Source: Oribacterium sinus
GTDB lineage: Bacteria; Bacillota; Clostridia; Lachnospirales; Lachnospiraceae
Assembly (NCBI RefSeq): GCF_014202695.1
Contig: NZ_JACHHH010000005.1
Location: 152,469-216,468 of the forward strand
Direction of reading: 5' to 3'
Length of the DNA stretch: 64,000 nucleotides
Numbering within the stretch: the first letter of the stretch is position 1; every line of letters begins with the position of its first letter. The notes beneath the pieces are model-generated. The model was not told the DNA's origin and made no database searches. It saw only the letters and a program-made list of their open reading frames with translations. The translations under genes and the position numbers were made by a program. Positions 37,382 to 46,494 of the stretch are shown piece after piece.

Positions 37382-38182
37382 ATGGCAGAAATTTGCATCA
37401 AGAATTTATCCTTTCACTATGCGGATGATCAAAGAACCATTTTGGAAAATATCACCGCCCAATTTTCTCAGGGAGAATTCGTCTGCATTCTTGGACAGTC
37501 CGGTTGCGGAAAAAGCACCTTACTTCGCCTCTTTGCGGGCTTGGAGTCTGCCAGTGCCGGAGAAATTCTGATTGGCGAGGAAAAAATACAGGGAACCTCT
37601 TTACAAAGGGCCGTGGTATTTCAGGATTATGGTCTTTTCCCCTGGTTAAGCATCGGAAATAACATTCTGATTGCCCTGCAGCAATGTTTTCCTGGAGAAG
37701 ATAAAAAAGTATTACAGAAAAAGGTAGAGGAACTTTTGCAAATGGTGGGCTTAAAACCCGAGCTTTATCATAAGCTTCCCAAGAGCCTTTCCGGCGGAAT
37801 GAAGCAGCGTACCGCCATTGCTCAGGCCTTCGGCATGGACGCGCCCATACTCTTGATGGATGAACCCTTTGGCGCACTGGACGCCATCACCAGAAGAAAA
37901 CTGCAAAGACTGTTAATCTCCCTTTGCAAGGAAAGAAAGGAACAAAAAACCGTACTCTTTGTCACCCATGACATTGATGAGGCTCTCCTCCTTGCAGACC
38001 GTATTTTCGTTTTAGGCCAGGCTCCCAGCCATATTATTCACTCCGTGGAGATTCCGAAGGACTTGCGAAATCGCTCGGATTTACTTTTTGAAAATGAGTT
38101 TTTTATTACCCAAAGAAACACCCTGCTTTCCTATCTAAATGAAGACATTGAAAAGGGAGAAGAAGAATCCCTCTTGGGATAA
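37382..38182 (+). CDS. ABC transporter ATP-binding protein (NMT1/TauB/SsuB type)
   Basis: A 266-residue ATPase with Walker A GQSGCGKST, Q-loop FQDYGLFPW, ABC signature LSGGMKQR, Walker B ILLMDEP and the switch His in VTHDIDEA. The short form and FPWL following the Q-loop are typical of taurine, sulfonate or pyrimidine importers. It has an AGGAGG site before the ATG. It is the first gene of a three-gene importer operon (ATPase, lipoprotein, permease). Confidence 0.93.
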   Translation: MAEICIKNLSFHYADDQRTILENITAQFSQGEFVCILGQSGCGKSTLLRLFAGLESASAGEILIGEEKIQGTSLQRAVVFQDYGLFPWLSIGNNILIALQQCFPGEDKKVLQKKVEELLQMVGLKPELYHKLPKSLSGGMKQRTAIAQAFGMDAPILLMDEPFGALDAITRRKLQRLLISLCKERKEQKTVLFVTHDIDEALLLADRIFVLGQAPSHIIHSVEIPKDLRNRSDLLFENEFFITQRNTLLSYLNEDIEKGEEESLLG

Positions 38183-38294
38183 GAAAGGATTCTCTGTCCG
38201 GAGAGTCGGATTGTCTATTCGAATAGGCAATAATTCTCTTAAGATAGGAACGGTAGGCTGATATACACAGCTATGTAGGCATGAAAGGAGATTT

Positions 38295-39434
38295 ATGAAA
38301 AGAATCAAAATGTTGGCAGCGGTACTTCCTTTATCTCTCGCTTTATTTGCTTGTCAGGGGCAGGGAAGCGGAGACAGCAAGAACTCCGGCACAGATACCG
38401 CCAAGGAGGGAAGCGCCAAGGCAGAGGATGGCTCGAAGGCTGAGGGCAAGGATAAGAAAGAAGTCATCAAGATTAACTGGGCAAGAGACAATAGCGGTAA
38501 TGCCTTCCAGGAATTAGCCATGGAAAAGGGATGGTTCAAAGACGAGGGTATCGAAATCACCCAGAAACCCTTTGATGCCAGCAATGATGCTACCACCGCT
38601 CTTCTTTCCGGAAATATCGACATTTTCTCCAACTACGGTACCAACGGTCCCCTGCAGACCTTGGCTGCCGGGGAAGACCTGCAGATTGTAGGGGGCTATA
38701 TGGCAACCGGATGTATGCCCATTATTACCAGAACCGACAACTACGACTGGACCGGTGTGGAAAGTCTGGTAGGGAAAACCGTTGCAGCGGACGCTTCCGA
38801 TTACACCATCGGCGGAGCGCTTCTGGAAAAGGGCTACGATCCGAAAACCGATGTGAAGTGGGTACATTATCCCAACTACTCCGACATGACCGCCGCAGTC
38901 ATCAAGGGAGAGGTGGACTATGCCGTTGTGGGAACTAGCCGTAATTACGAGGTTCAGCAGCAGCCGAATCTGAAGGTGGTAAGCTATAAGTCCGATTTAA
39001 TGCCCTGGTACTCCTGCTGTCGTATGGTAGTAACCAGCAAGTATTTTGAAGAAAATAAAGATGTGGTTAAGAAGATTATCAAGGTACTCCTTCGTGCCCA
39101 GGCTTACTATGAGAAGAGCCCGGAGAATAAGGCAGAGGTAAAGAAGATCGTTGCCAAGAGAATGAATGTAACCGAGGATTACCTGGATTCCTATATGGAC
39201 AATGAGCATTTCCGCATTTCCGTAGATCCTCTGAAGCACGAGGTGGAGAGGGCTTGGAATATTCTGGGGGAAACCGGCTTCTTAAGTGAGGGTTGGGACA
39301 AAATCAAGGTAGACGACCATATCCAAAACGACCTCTATTATGAAGCATTAGAGGAAGCCAAGGAAGCTTACGGCAGTGAGAATCCGGAGTTCTATGAGAA
39401 GATGGAAAAGTTCTATCAGGAACATAACGCTTAA
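38295..39434 (+). CDS. ABC substrate-binding lipoprotein (NMT1/SsuA-like)
   Basis: A 379-residue protein with a lipobox (SLALFACQG, lipidated Cys near residue 20), a charged Lys/Glu/Gly linker, then the periplasmic-binding fold recognised by KGWFKDEGIEI and LLSGNIDIFSNYG. The NMT1 family binds thiamin precursors, taurine, alkanesulfonates or aliphatic amines; this substrate is unknown. AAGGAG precedes the start. The gene is followed by a short hairpin and then the permease, the usual expression step-down in ABC operons. Confidence 0.93.
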   Translation: MKRIKMLAAVLPLSLALFACQGQGSGDSKNSGTDTAKEGSAKAEDGSKAEGKDKKEVIKINWARDNSGNAFQELAMEKGWFKDEGIEITQKPFDASNDATTALLSGNIDIFSNYGTNGPLQTLAAGEDLQIVGGYMATGCMPIITRTDNYDWTGVESLVGKTVAADASDYTIGGALLEKGYDPKTDVKWVHYPNYSDMTAAVIKGEVDYAVVGTSRNYEVQQQPNLKVVSYKSDLMPWYSCCRMVVTSKYFEENKDVVKKIIKVLLRAQAYYEKSPENKAEVKKIVAKRMNVTEDYLDSYMDNEHFRISVDPLKHEVERAWNILGETGFLSEGWDKIKVDDHIQNDLYYEALEEAKEAYGSENPEFYEKMEKFYQEHNA

Positions 39435-39456
39435 GTTTTATATTGCATATGAGCAC

Positions 39457-39478
39457 CAAAGCCAGGAGTCTTGGCTTT
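39457..39478 (+). terminator. Partial terminator between the binding protein and the permease
   Basis: AAAGCCA (39458-39464) pairs with TGGCTTT (39472-39478) with a 7-nt loop, followed by a T-containing stretch. It would lower permease transcript relative to the binding protein. Confidence 0.5.
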
Positions 39479-39534
39479 AAGTTTTAAAGAGAACAAAGGG
39501 AAATACAGACAAAAAAGGGAATAAAGGAGAACAG

Positions 39535-40296
39535 ATGATGAAGGTCATACAGACTTTTTTTCGAAAATATCGCATTACCATTTTGGTGTATATCGGCATT
39601 ATTGCTTTGTATGCCTTTGTGGCGAACAACCGGTTGGTTAATGCCTTTCTCTTCCCCACCACAACAGCCATTTGCAAGGCCTTTCTCGGGGATTTAAATG
39701 TTATGCGTTTAAACCTGATTGCTTCCCTTTCCATCTTGACCCCGGCCATCCTGATTTCCTTAATCCTGGCTCTGATTATCGGTATTATCATGGGAAGCAA
39801 CAAGGGACTCCGGGAAGCTCTACATCCGGTGCTTTATACCATTAGCGTTGTTCCCTCCATCCTGCTTTCTCCCTTTGCCCTCTTACTGGCACCAAGCTTT
39901 CGTATGGCTTCTCTCTTTCTGATTGTCTACGAAAGTATTTGGTCCACGGTTTTCGGAACCATCACCGGAATTATGACCATTGATAAGCGTTATCTGGATA
40001 AGGCTGATGTATTAAAGCTTAGAGGCTTGAAGCGTTATCTTTATGTAATTCTCCCGGCGGCCAGTCCTTCCATTATCTCCGGCTTCATCAACTCTCTCTC
40101 CGGCACCTTCGTTATGCTGGTTTATGCGGAGATGTATGGTGCTGAATACGGAATGGGCTATTATGTGCGACAAAATGCTGCACTTGGGCTCTATGACAGA
40201 ACCTGGGCAGGCTTCATTTTCATGATTATCGTTCTGGTCATCGTGATGCAGTGCTTTGAGAAGATTCGAAACAGGATTCTGCATTGGACGATGTAA
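39535..40296 (+). CDS. ABC transporter permease (NMT1/TauC type)
   Basis: A 253-residue permease with five to six membrane segments and the family EAA-like stretch KADVLKLRGLKRYLYVILPAASP in the cytoplasmic loop, which docks with the ATPase. Two adjacent ATGs could start it; AAAGGAG precedes the first. It completes the importer with the ATPase and lipoprotein genes upstream. The next genes on the strand are the desulfidase and ECF pair, separated by HIR element 6. Confidence 0.93.
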   Translation: MMKVIQTFFRKYRITILVYIGIIALYAFVANNRLVNAFLFPTTTAICKAFLGDLNVMRLNLIASLSILTPAILISLILALIIGIIMGSNKGLREALHPVLYTISVVPSILLSPFALLLAPSFRMASLFLIVYESIWSTVFGTITGIMTIDKRYLDKADVLKLRGLKRYLYVILPAASPSIISGFINSLSGTFVMLVYAEMYGAEYGMGYYVRQNAALGLYDRTWAGFIFMIIVLVIVMQCFEKIRNRILHWTM

Positions 40297-40349
40297 GTAA
40301 TAAGGGATATAAAAAAAGAGAGATAAGAAAAGAGTAATACATAACACAC

Positions 40350-40495
40350 AAAAACAGCATAGGTCAAAATTTCAGGCACGCTCTCGCTAAGTTCACCCAG
40401 CGGGTAGCGGTACTAAATTCAAGCTTCACTTCGCTCGCTTTCATTAAGTACCGGTGGGCTCAGATTGCCTTCATTTTAGACCTATGCTGTTTTTG
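40350..40495 (+). repeat. HIR element 6
   Basis: AAAAACAGCATAGGT (40350-40364) pairs with the right arm ACCTATGCTGTTTTT. The core is nearly identical to the inverted copy at 41861 (element 7), including the inner stem GGTACTAAAT / TTAAGTACC and the loop TTCACTTCGCTCGC. Confidence 0.9.
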
Positions 40496-40633
40496 CCTTT
40501 CGTCGATACTTGTTCTATTTTTCTTTTATTAAATCTCTTTTCAATAAATCTCTTAATATATCTAAAATTGCAATAAGATTTGAGTGATAAACATGGTAAA
40601 CTATTGAAAATACATAAAAAGGAGGGCTTATCT

Positions 40634-41137
40634 ATTTATCCATCAAAGAAAATCATTGTAGTCAGTCATTGTGTTTTGAATCAAAATGCTGTGGTGCATG
40701 ACTTGGAGCGTGCAAAAGGCGCCTTTCCCCTGGTCGAAGAAATTCTAAAGAGGGGGATAGGCATCATTCAGCTTCCCTGTCCGGAATTCTTGTATCTGGG
40801 AAGCAATCGTCCTTCAATGAATAAGGCTGAGTATGAGAAGACGGAAGGCTATACCGAACATTGCCGAAGGATTTTAGATCCTGTTTTTTGGCAGTTAGAA
40901 GAGTATCAGAAAAACGGTTATAGCTATCTTGGTGTTTTAGGGATTCAGGAAAGCCCCAGCTGTTCTCTTTCCTCTCCCCCAGGAATTCTAATGGAAAAAT
41001 ACATGGAAGAAATGGAAAGAAGAAACTGGACACAGGCCTGTTTCGAAGTGCCGGTATTTTATGACGAAGAGGAGAAGGACGAAAAATGGGAAGAATATAA
41101 AGCTCGCTTTACTGCCTTCATAGAAGAAAAGCTTTAA
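40634..41137 (+). CDS. TudS-related putative desulfidase (CD3072-type)
   Basis: The protein has three Cys at SHCVLNQ, LPCPE and SPSCS, the layout of TudS-like [4Fe-4S] desulfidases (thiouracil to uracil). The likely start is an ATT codon at 40634: a perfect AAAAAGGAGGG site ends at 40626, 7 nt upstream, and homologues begin near KKIIVVSHC. A TTG at 40580 is in frame but has no ribosome site. The product is 168 residues. It is followed 123 bp later by an ECF S component, the CD3073-type pair. The presumed role is to desulfurise a thiolated heterocycle that the ECF protein imports. Confidence 0.85.
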   Translation: MYPSKKIIVVSHCVLNQNAVVHDLERAKGAFPLVEEILKRGIGIIQLPCPEFLYLGSNRPSMNKAEYEKTEGYTEHCRRILDPVFWQLEEYQKNGYSYLGVLGIQESPSCSLSSPPGILMEKYMEEMERRNWTQACFEVPVFYDEEEKDEKWEEYKARFTAFIEEKL

Positions 41138-41260
41138 GCTTAAGTGAAAAAGATGAAAAAAGCTCAAGAGATGCAGTAAGAAAAATCTACTATGAAAAAA
41201 CAAAAAAATGTGTGCTGTACGGTAAGTTATACAGCAGGAATTTAATAAAGGAGAATTGCA

Positions 41261-41827
41261 ATGAACAAGTTGAATAAGAATACGAAGATCCTATTATTTT
41301 GTGCTCTGGCGGTGGTGATAAATGTAGTTTTTGGAGATTTTGTCAGCATGCTAAAGATACCTCTTCTTTTTATGGATACCATCGGCACCATTTTCATTGC
41401 GGCATGCTACGGTATGGGCTATGGCGTTCTTACCGGTGTGGCCACCAACCTCCTGATGGGCTTTACCGCCAGCCCCAGCGCAATCCCCTTTGCCTTGGTC
41501 AATGTAGTGGTTGCAGTTGTGGTAGCCCTAATCAGTAAAGCCGGAAAGAAGGGCTTCAGCCTTCCCAAGGCAATCCTTGCAGGACTGCTTTTAGCCATTT
41601 TATGCCCAATGGTTGGAGCTCCCATTCGTATCTTCCTCTTCGGAGGACTGACCGGTTCCGGAACAGACTTGGTGATTATGGCCTTAAAGCAATCCGGCCA
41701 AGAGCTTTTTACTTCAGTTTATCTAGGGGCTGTTAGTGGAAACTTGGTGGATAAATTACTGTCCTGCGTACTGGTGTCCCTCCTCTTACAAAGACAAGCT
41801 ATGAAGCGAAGCCTTTCCTTGGCCTAA
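41261..41827 (+). CDS. Putative ECF transporter S component (CD3073-type)
   Basis: A 188-residue membrane protein with six hydrophobic segments. It has the S-component hallmarks LLFMDTIGTIFIAACYGMGY and GVATNLLMGFTASPSAIPFA with conserved Gly and Ala. The CD3073 family is paired with a TudS-like desulfidase, which is encoded immediately upstream. This suggests that the imported substrate is a sulfur-containing or thiolated small molecule. AAAGGAG precedes the start. The gene is followed by HIR element 7 and then a convergent glycosyltransferase gene. Confidence 0.85.
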   Translation: MNKLNKNTKILLFCALAVVINVVFGDFVSMLKIPLLFMDTIGTIFIAACYGMGYGVLTGVATNLLMGFTASPSAIPFALVNVVVAVVVALISKAGKKGFSLPKAILAGLLLAILCPMVGAPIRIFLFGGLTGSGTDLVIMALKQSGQELFTSVYLGAVSGNLVDKLLSCVLVSLLLQRQAMKRSLSLA

Positions 41828-42048
41828 AAAAAGAGGTATGAAAATAGTATAATCACCGCCATGCAAAAACAGCATAGGTCTAAAACGAAGGCAATCTGAG
41901 CCCGCTGGTACTTAGTGAAAGCGAACGAAGTGAAGTTTGAACTTAGTACCGCTACCCGCTGGGCGAACTTAGCGGGAGCGTGCCTGAATTTTAGACCTAT
42001 GCTGTTTTTGCATACTATATACTATTCTGTTTTTATCTCTTTTTAAAT
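41826..42048 (-). repeat. HIR element 7, inverted relative to element 6
   Basis: A reverse-oriented copy with arms ATGCAAAAACAGCATAGGTC (41861-41880) and GACCTATGCTGTTTTTGCAT, inside an outer terminator-like pair (AAAAAGAG near 41828; CTCTTTTT near 42037). The core (41889-41984) is nearly the same as element 6. The pair encloses the desulfidase/ECF genes. Confidence 0.9.
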
Positions 42049-42073
42049 CCTTTTTCTTTGTAACAAGAACGCC

Positions 42074-43177
42074 TTACGCCCATTTTCCGGACAGGCTGTA
42101 AACCTTCGCCAAAAGACCTCCCAAAAACTTGCCGTGAAGCTTCCGGAATTGTTCCTTTTCTTCCTTCAGGCGGTTTTTGTTCTTCATTTGCTTTCTGGTT
42201 TCCGCCTCTTCGTGTCTTCGATAGGAAAGCAAAGCCTTCTTAATATAGAGGAAACGCCCCTCTTTTTCCGCCAAATGCAGGAAGGCATCCCAATCCGTAA
42301 TAAAACGATAGTCATTTTTGAATAATAATCTTCTGCAATGTGCTGTCACATAGGTACAGCTGGGGCAGGAGATGCTGTTGCCAAAAAGTAGGGGAAGCTT
42401 TTTCCAGAGGCTCTTTTCCGTATGATGGGTAAAATGATAGGGAAGTCGTAGGATTCTTTTCACTTTCTCAGCAACATTCGGCAGCTTCTGTCCCATACCG
42501 TCAATGTCCTGCACCGCAGTAAAAATCAAGCTGGCATCCGGATAGAGAGAATAGGCATGCTCCACAGCCTTCGTGTAATCTTCATGATACAAATCGTCCT
42601 GATGGGCAATGGTCACCAGCTTTGCTCTCTTTCTGCCTACCTCCAAAGCAAAATTCCAATCCCTTGCCAAAGAGGGCTCTCCGTTTCGAACAAACAAGGG
42701 CAAACGATATTCTCTGGAAATCCTCTTTAAAAATGCATTGGGAGTTGCGGTGCAAAGGTAAATAGGAGATGGATTTTTTTGCTTTAAAAGAGATTGAATG
42801 CATGCTTCCAGATAAGAGGATTCTCCATAGCAGGGAATGACAAAGGCATGCAACACCTTCTTTCTCTTCTTTAACGCAATAAACTTTCTTTCCGGAAGCC
42901 CTCTTACGCCTCTTTCCTCTGCATGAGCGGCAGCTTTTTCGATAAATGCCTCTGTTTTTTCCTTTGCTGTCTTAAAAAATCTGCACCTTCTGGCTTTTCG
43001 CGCTTTAAAGGAAAGGCCGGATTTTTCCGACTTCTGAAGGATAGCTTGTGGCTGTTCTACCTTCCGTTCCGGTTCATGCGACAGCTCCTGCTTTTCTTCC
43101 TCCAGAAAGCGGTTTACACCGCCCTTAGCCTTCTCTCCTTCTGCAAATATTCTTTTCTTCAATGCTTCCTTATCCAT
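42074..43177 (-). CDS. Family 2 glycosyltransferase
   Basis: The GT2 core starts near residue 110 (HAFVIPCYGESSYLEACIQSLL), with a DDx metal motif in TIAHQDDLYHEDY. It also has ITDWDAFLHLA. The N-terminal 100 residues are rich in Lys, Arg and Glu and contain no known domain; they may attach it to the membrane or to a partner. The acceptor cannot be named. AAAGGAG precedes the start. It stands alone, ending beside HIR element 7 and starting near HIR element 8. Family 2 enzymes build surface polysaccharides, consistent with the acylation pair at 10-13 kb, but no link is shown. Confidence 0.9.
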   Translation of the reverse strand: MDKEALKKRIFAEGEKAKGGVNRFLEEEKQELSHEPERKVEQPQAILQKSEKSGLSFKARKARRCRFFKTAKEKTEAFIEKAAAHAEERGVRGLPERKFIALKKRKKVLHAFVIPCYGESSYLEACIQSLLKQKNPSPIYLCTATPNAFLKRISREYRLPLFVRNGEPSLARDWNFALEVGRKRAKLVTIAHQDDLYHEDYTKAVEHAYSLYPDASLIFTAVQDIDGMGQKLPNVAEKVKRILRLPYHFTHHTEKSLWKKLPLLFGNSISCPSCTYVTAHCRRLLFKNDYRFITDWDAFLHLAEKEGRFLYIKKALLSYRRHEEAETRKQMKNKNRLKEEKEQFRKLHGKFLGGLLAKVYSLSGKWA

Positions 43178-43298
43178 TTTTACTCCTTTGGCATTGCGGT
43201 AAGATTCATAATGCTCCTATTTTAACAAAAAATTAATTTTATTTCCACCGTTATGAGGAAGCTTTTTTCCCATAATCCGATTTTTTCCTTAAGTCACG

Positions 43299-43508
43299 AA
43301 GAAGGGACTGTAAAAATCAAAATAGTTTTCTAAGCAATATAGGTCTAAATTTGGGGCACGCTCTCGCTAGCTTCGCCTCGTAGCGGATACTAAGCGAAAA
43401 ACTGCGTTTTGCTTGTTTTTCGCAAGTACCGACGGGCTCAGACTACCCCCTCATTTAGACCTATATTGCCGAAAATCTATTTTTTTTGATTTTTATAGTC
43501 CCTTCTTC
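43299..43508 (+). repeat. HIR element 8
   Basis: GAAGAAGGGACTGTAAAAAT (43299 on) pairs with TTTTTATAGTCCCTTCTTC (43490-43508). The second arms AAGCAATATAGGTCTAAA / TTTAGACCTATATTG enclose the conserved core. The inner stem is GATACTAAGCGAAAAAC / GTTTTTCGCAAGTACC. It lies after the fused xanthine dehydrogenase gene. Confidence 0.92.
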
Positions 43509-43535
43509 ATGAGCTTATATTTTTGCTATTCCGGA

Positions 43536-46127
43536 TTATGCCTTCTTCTTTCTATAGAATGTATTGTCCATAGGAAGCTTGGTTCTGAACTCATGATCAA
43601 AGGCATAGTAAGCATTGGCAATGGCCGGAGCAATAGGAATGCTGGCAATCTCTCCGATGCCCTTAGCACCGAATGCGAAGGGGATAGGTGTATCCCTCTC
43701 TACATAGATGGCATGGATGTCAGGAATCTGGTTTGCACGAAGCAGTCCCAAGGTTCCAAGCTTAGCAGTGGGTACGCAGTCCTTTAAGGGGAAGTCCTCG
43801 GTTAAGGCATAGCCCATTCCCATCAATACTCCACCTTCAATCTGTCCTTGAATCGCAACCGGGTTTACAACCTTTCCGGAGTCATGGGCAGCATATACAT
43901 CCGTTACCTGTCCCTGTTCATCCAGAAGAACCAGGTTGGTAGCATAAGCATAAGCTACGTGAGACTTGGGGTTGGGAAGGTCTGCGCCAAGCTTATCTGT
44001 GGGATCAAAGAACTCGAAGAAATATTCTTTTCCTTCCAATGCGGAAAGGTCTCCGCCTACTTTGTCCAAATCTCCCTTAAGCTCTACGGCTAAGCCCTTT
44101 ACCGCCTCACCGGTAATCAGAGTCTGACGGGATCCGGAAGTGGTTCCGGAGTCCGGAGAATCCTCTGTGGAACCCTTGGAAAGATCAATCTTCTCCACCG
44201 GAAGACCGGTACCATCGTGCATCATCTGCATAAATACGGTACGGCAGCCCTGTCCGATATCGGAAGCTGCGGTATACAACTCTACCACGCCGTTCTTAAT
44301 AACCGCTCTGGCTCTTCCCTTGTCCGGAAGACCTACACCTACGCCGGCATTCTTCATGGCACAGGCAAGACCTGCTCTGCTCTTGTTGGCTTCGTAAATG
44401 TCCTTTACCGCCAATAAGGTTTCCTTAAGGGCTGTAGAGGAATCCGCAATCTGTCCGTTGGGAAGAACCTTTCCCGGCTCGATGGCGTTACGGAAACGAA
44501 TCTCCCAGGGGCTGATGCCTACCTCCTCAGCCAGCTTATCAATCAACATTTCCAATGCATACTCACTTTGGCACACACCGAATCCGCGGAATGCTCCTGC
44601 AGGTGGGTTATTGGTGTAATAGCCGTATCCATAGATATTGGTGTTCTGATAGGTGTAAGGTCCAACGGAATGAGTACAAGCTCTCTCCAATACCGGTCCG
44701 CAAAGGGATGCGTAGGCTCCGGTATCAAAGTAGATTTCACAATCCAAGCCCTGGAAAATACCATTTTCATCACAAGCCAGAGTAAAAGTACCCTCCATAG
44801 CATGACGCTTGGGGTGGAAGTTGATGGATTCCTGACGGGTGAACTTTACCTTTACCGGTCTTCCCACCTTTAAAGCCATCAGCACGGCAATATGCTGTAC
44901 GGAAACGTCTTCCTTACCGCCGAATCCGCCACCTACAAGCTTGTTCTCTACCACGATTCTGGAAGGATCCCAGCCCATCATGATGGAAATCTCTTTTCTG
45001 GTATCATATACACCCTGGTCACTGGTATAAACCTTCACGCCGTCCTTATAAGGGAAGGCAATGGCGCACTCCGGCTCCATGAAGGCATGCTCTGTAAATG
45101 GAGTAGAGAAGCTCTCTGTTACCACATACTTAGCGGCAGCAATCGCGGACTTGGCATCTCCACGGGTTACGTGTCTTTGCTGACAAAGATTTCCGTTAGG
45201 ATGAAGCTTAGGCGCATTTTCCGCCTTAGCCTCTGCAATGCTTCTTACCGGCTCCAGCACTTCGTACTCTACCTTTACAAGCTTCTTCGCCGCCTCCAAA
45301 ATGGAAGGAGTCTCAGCAACAATCAGGCAAAGAGCGTCTCCGATGCAACGAGTTGTGTCCCCTTCGGCAATCATAACATCCCAGTCCTGCTGAATGTGTC
45401 CCACCTTGTTGTTAGGAACATCTTCAGCCTTTAAGATAGCTAGAACGCCGGGAAGACTCTCTGCCGCCTCTGTATTAATCTTTAAAATCTTGGCTCTTGG
45501 ATACTCTGTACGAACAGCCCCTCCGTAAACCATGTTTTCCATCTCCACATCATCAGGATATTCTCCGGTTCCCAGAACCTTCTCTCGAACATCCACACGG
45601 AAAGCGGACTGTCCAACCTCGAAGTCTTCTCCGGATTCCAGCTCGGACTGAATCTTTTCCTCTCCCCGAAGCACCTTGGCAGCAAGCGCAATTCCTTCGA
45701 TAATCTTCTTATAACCTGTACATCTGCAAATGTTGGAGCGGATGGCTTTCTTAATATCCTCTTCTGTTGGATTCGGATTCACATCGATTAAAGCCTTGGC
45801 ACTCATCACCATACCGGGAATACAGAATCCGCACTGTACGGAACCGGCACGTCCAAAAGCATAGACATAGGCCTCCTTCTCCTGAAGGCTCAGTCCTTCA
45901 ACAGTAACAATGTTCTTTCCCACTGCCTTTTTGGTGGACAAAATACAGGAACGCACAGCCTTTCCATCAATCAAAATGGTACAGGTTCCGCAGGCTCCTT
46001 CACTACAACCGTCTTTTACGGACTTACACTTTAAATCGTCACGAAGAAAACGAAGCAAAGGCTTATCTTCCTTTGTTTCCACCTCTTTTCCGTTTACAAT
46101 AAAACGAAATACATCCATCTCTTCCAT
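43536..46127 (-). CDS. Fused molybdenum hydroxylase, selenium-dependent xanthine dehydrogenase type
   Basis: An 863-residue protein with [2Fe-2S] ferredoxin and four-helix domains at the front (CSEGACGTC, CGFC, CRCTG) and the molybdenum-binding domain behind (GGGFGGKEDV, GAFRGFGVCQSEYALE and GAKGIGE with the Glu base). The single-chain layout without the FAD domain matches the selenium-dependent xanthine dehydrogenase family, in which the cofactor carries a labile Se ligand. The ATG at 46127 has a GGAG site 6 nt upstream. No selD or yqe accessory gene is visible nearby. It converts hypoxanthine to xanthine or xanthine to urate, or the reverse reductive reaction. The xdhC gene is upstream by 367 bp. 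Confidence 0.9.
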   Translation of the reverse strand: MEEMDVFRFIVNGKEVETKEDKPLLRFLRDDLKCKSVKDGCSEGACGTCTILIDGKAVRSCILSTKKAVGKNIVTVEGLSLQEKEAYVYAFGRAGSVQCGFCIPGMVMSAKALIDVNPNPTEEDIKKAIRSNICRCTGYKKIIEGIALAAKVLRGEEKIQSELESGEDFEVGQSAFRVDVREKVLGTGEYPDDVEMENMVYGGAVRTEYPRAKILKINTEAAESLPGVLAILKAEDVPNNKVGHIQQDWDVMIAEGDTTRCIGDALCLIVAETPSILEAAKKLVKVEYEVLEPVRSIAEAKAENAPKLHPNGNLCQQRHVTRGDAKSAIAAAKYVVTESFSTPFTEHAFMEPECAIAFPYKDGVKVYTSDQGVYDTRKEISIMMGWDPSRIVVENKLVGGGFGGKEDVSVQHIAVLMALKVGRPVKVKFTRQESINFHPKRHAMEGTFTLACDENGIFQGLDCEIYFDTGAYASLCGPVLERACTHSVGPYTYQNTNIYGYGYYTNNPPAGAFRGFGVCQSEYALEMLIDKLAEEVGISPWEIRFRNAIEPGKVLPNGQIADSSTALKETLLAVKDIYEANKSRAGLACAMKNAGVGVGLPDKGRARAVIKNGVVELYTAASDIGQGCRTVFMQMMHDGTGLPVEKIDLSKGSTEDSPDSGTTSGSRQTLITGEAVKGLAVELKGDLDKVGGDLSALEGKEYFFEFFDPTDKLGADLPNPKSHVAYAYATNLVLLDEQGQVTDVYAAHDSGKVVNPVAIQGQIEGGVLMGMGYALTEDFPLKDCVPTAKLGTLGLLRANQIPDIHAIYVERDTPIPFAFGAKGIGEIASIPIAPAIANAYYAFDHEFRTKLPMDNTFYRKKKA

Positions 46128-46494
46128 AAGCATCTCCTAATTCCTAAACTCAATATAGCGACGAAGGTATCCTCTTCCCTTTTTACTCTTTCTCCTAAGC
46201 CGATGAAGAAAAAGAAATTGCTCCTCCCCTTTATCGGCTAAGCATTCTTACTGTTTTGAAAAGCTTTCGGCTGCTTATCGCAATCCGTATTCCTGCAGGA
46301 TATCTTATTATTTTTTAGCTCGCTCCTTATAATCTAAAAAATAATTATGTCGTTTACAAATTAACAATATGATTATAAACGAAAGCGGTGAGAGTTGCCA
46401 CCCCCACCGCAAAGACTTCCCTTTTTTCCAAAAGAGAGTAAAAACTTTTGTGCGATTTGCCTAACAAATTTTTAGGCAAAAACCAAAATATTTT
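46128..46494. other. Gap between xdhC and the fused dehydrogenase
   Basis: It contains a GCGGTG / CACCGC hairpin at 46385-46410, a possible terminator for xdhC on the minus strand, and an AT-rich promoter-like stretch. No coding region is supported. The separation suggests the fused dehydrogenase has its own promoter. Confidence 0.5.

Noticed and set aside
45497..45703. Plus-strand frames across the fused xanthine dehydrogenase (44.1-45.7 kb)
   Set aside because: All are antisense of conserved enzyme codons with no ribosome sites and no independent homology.
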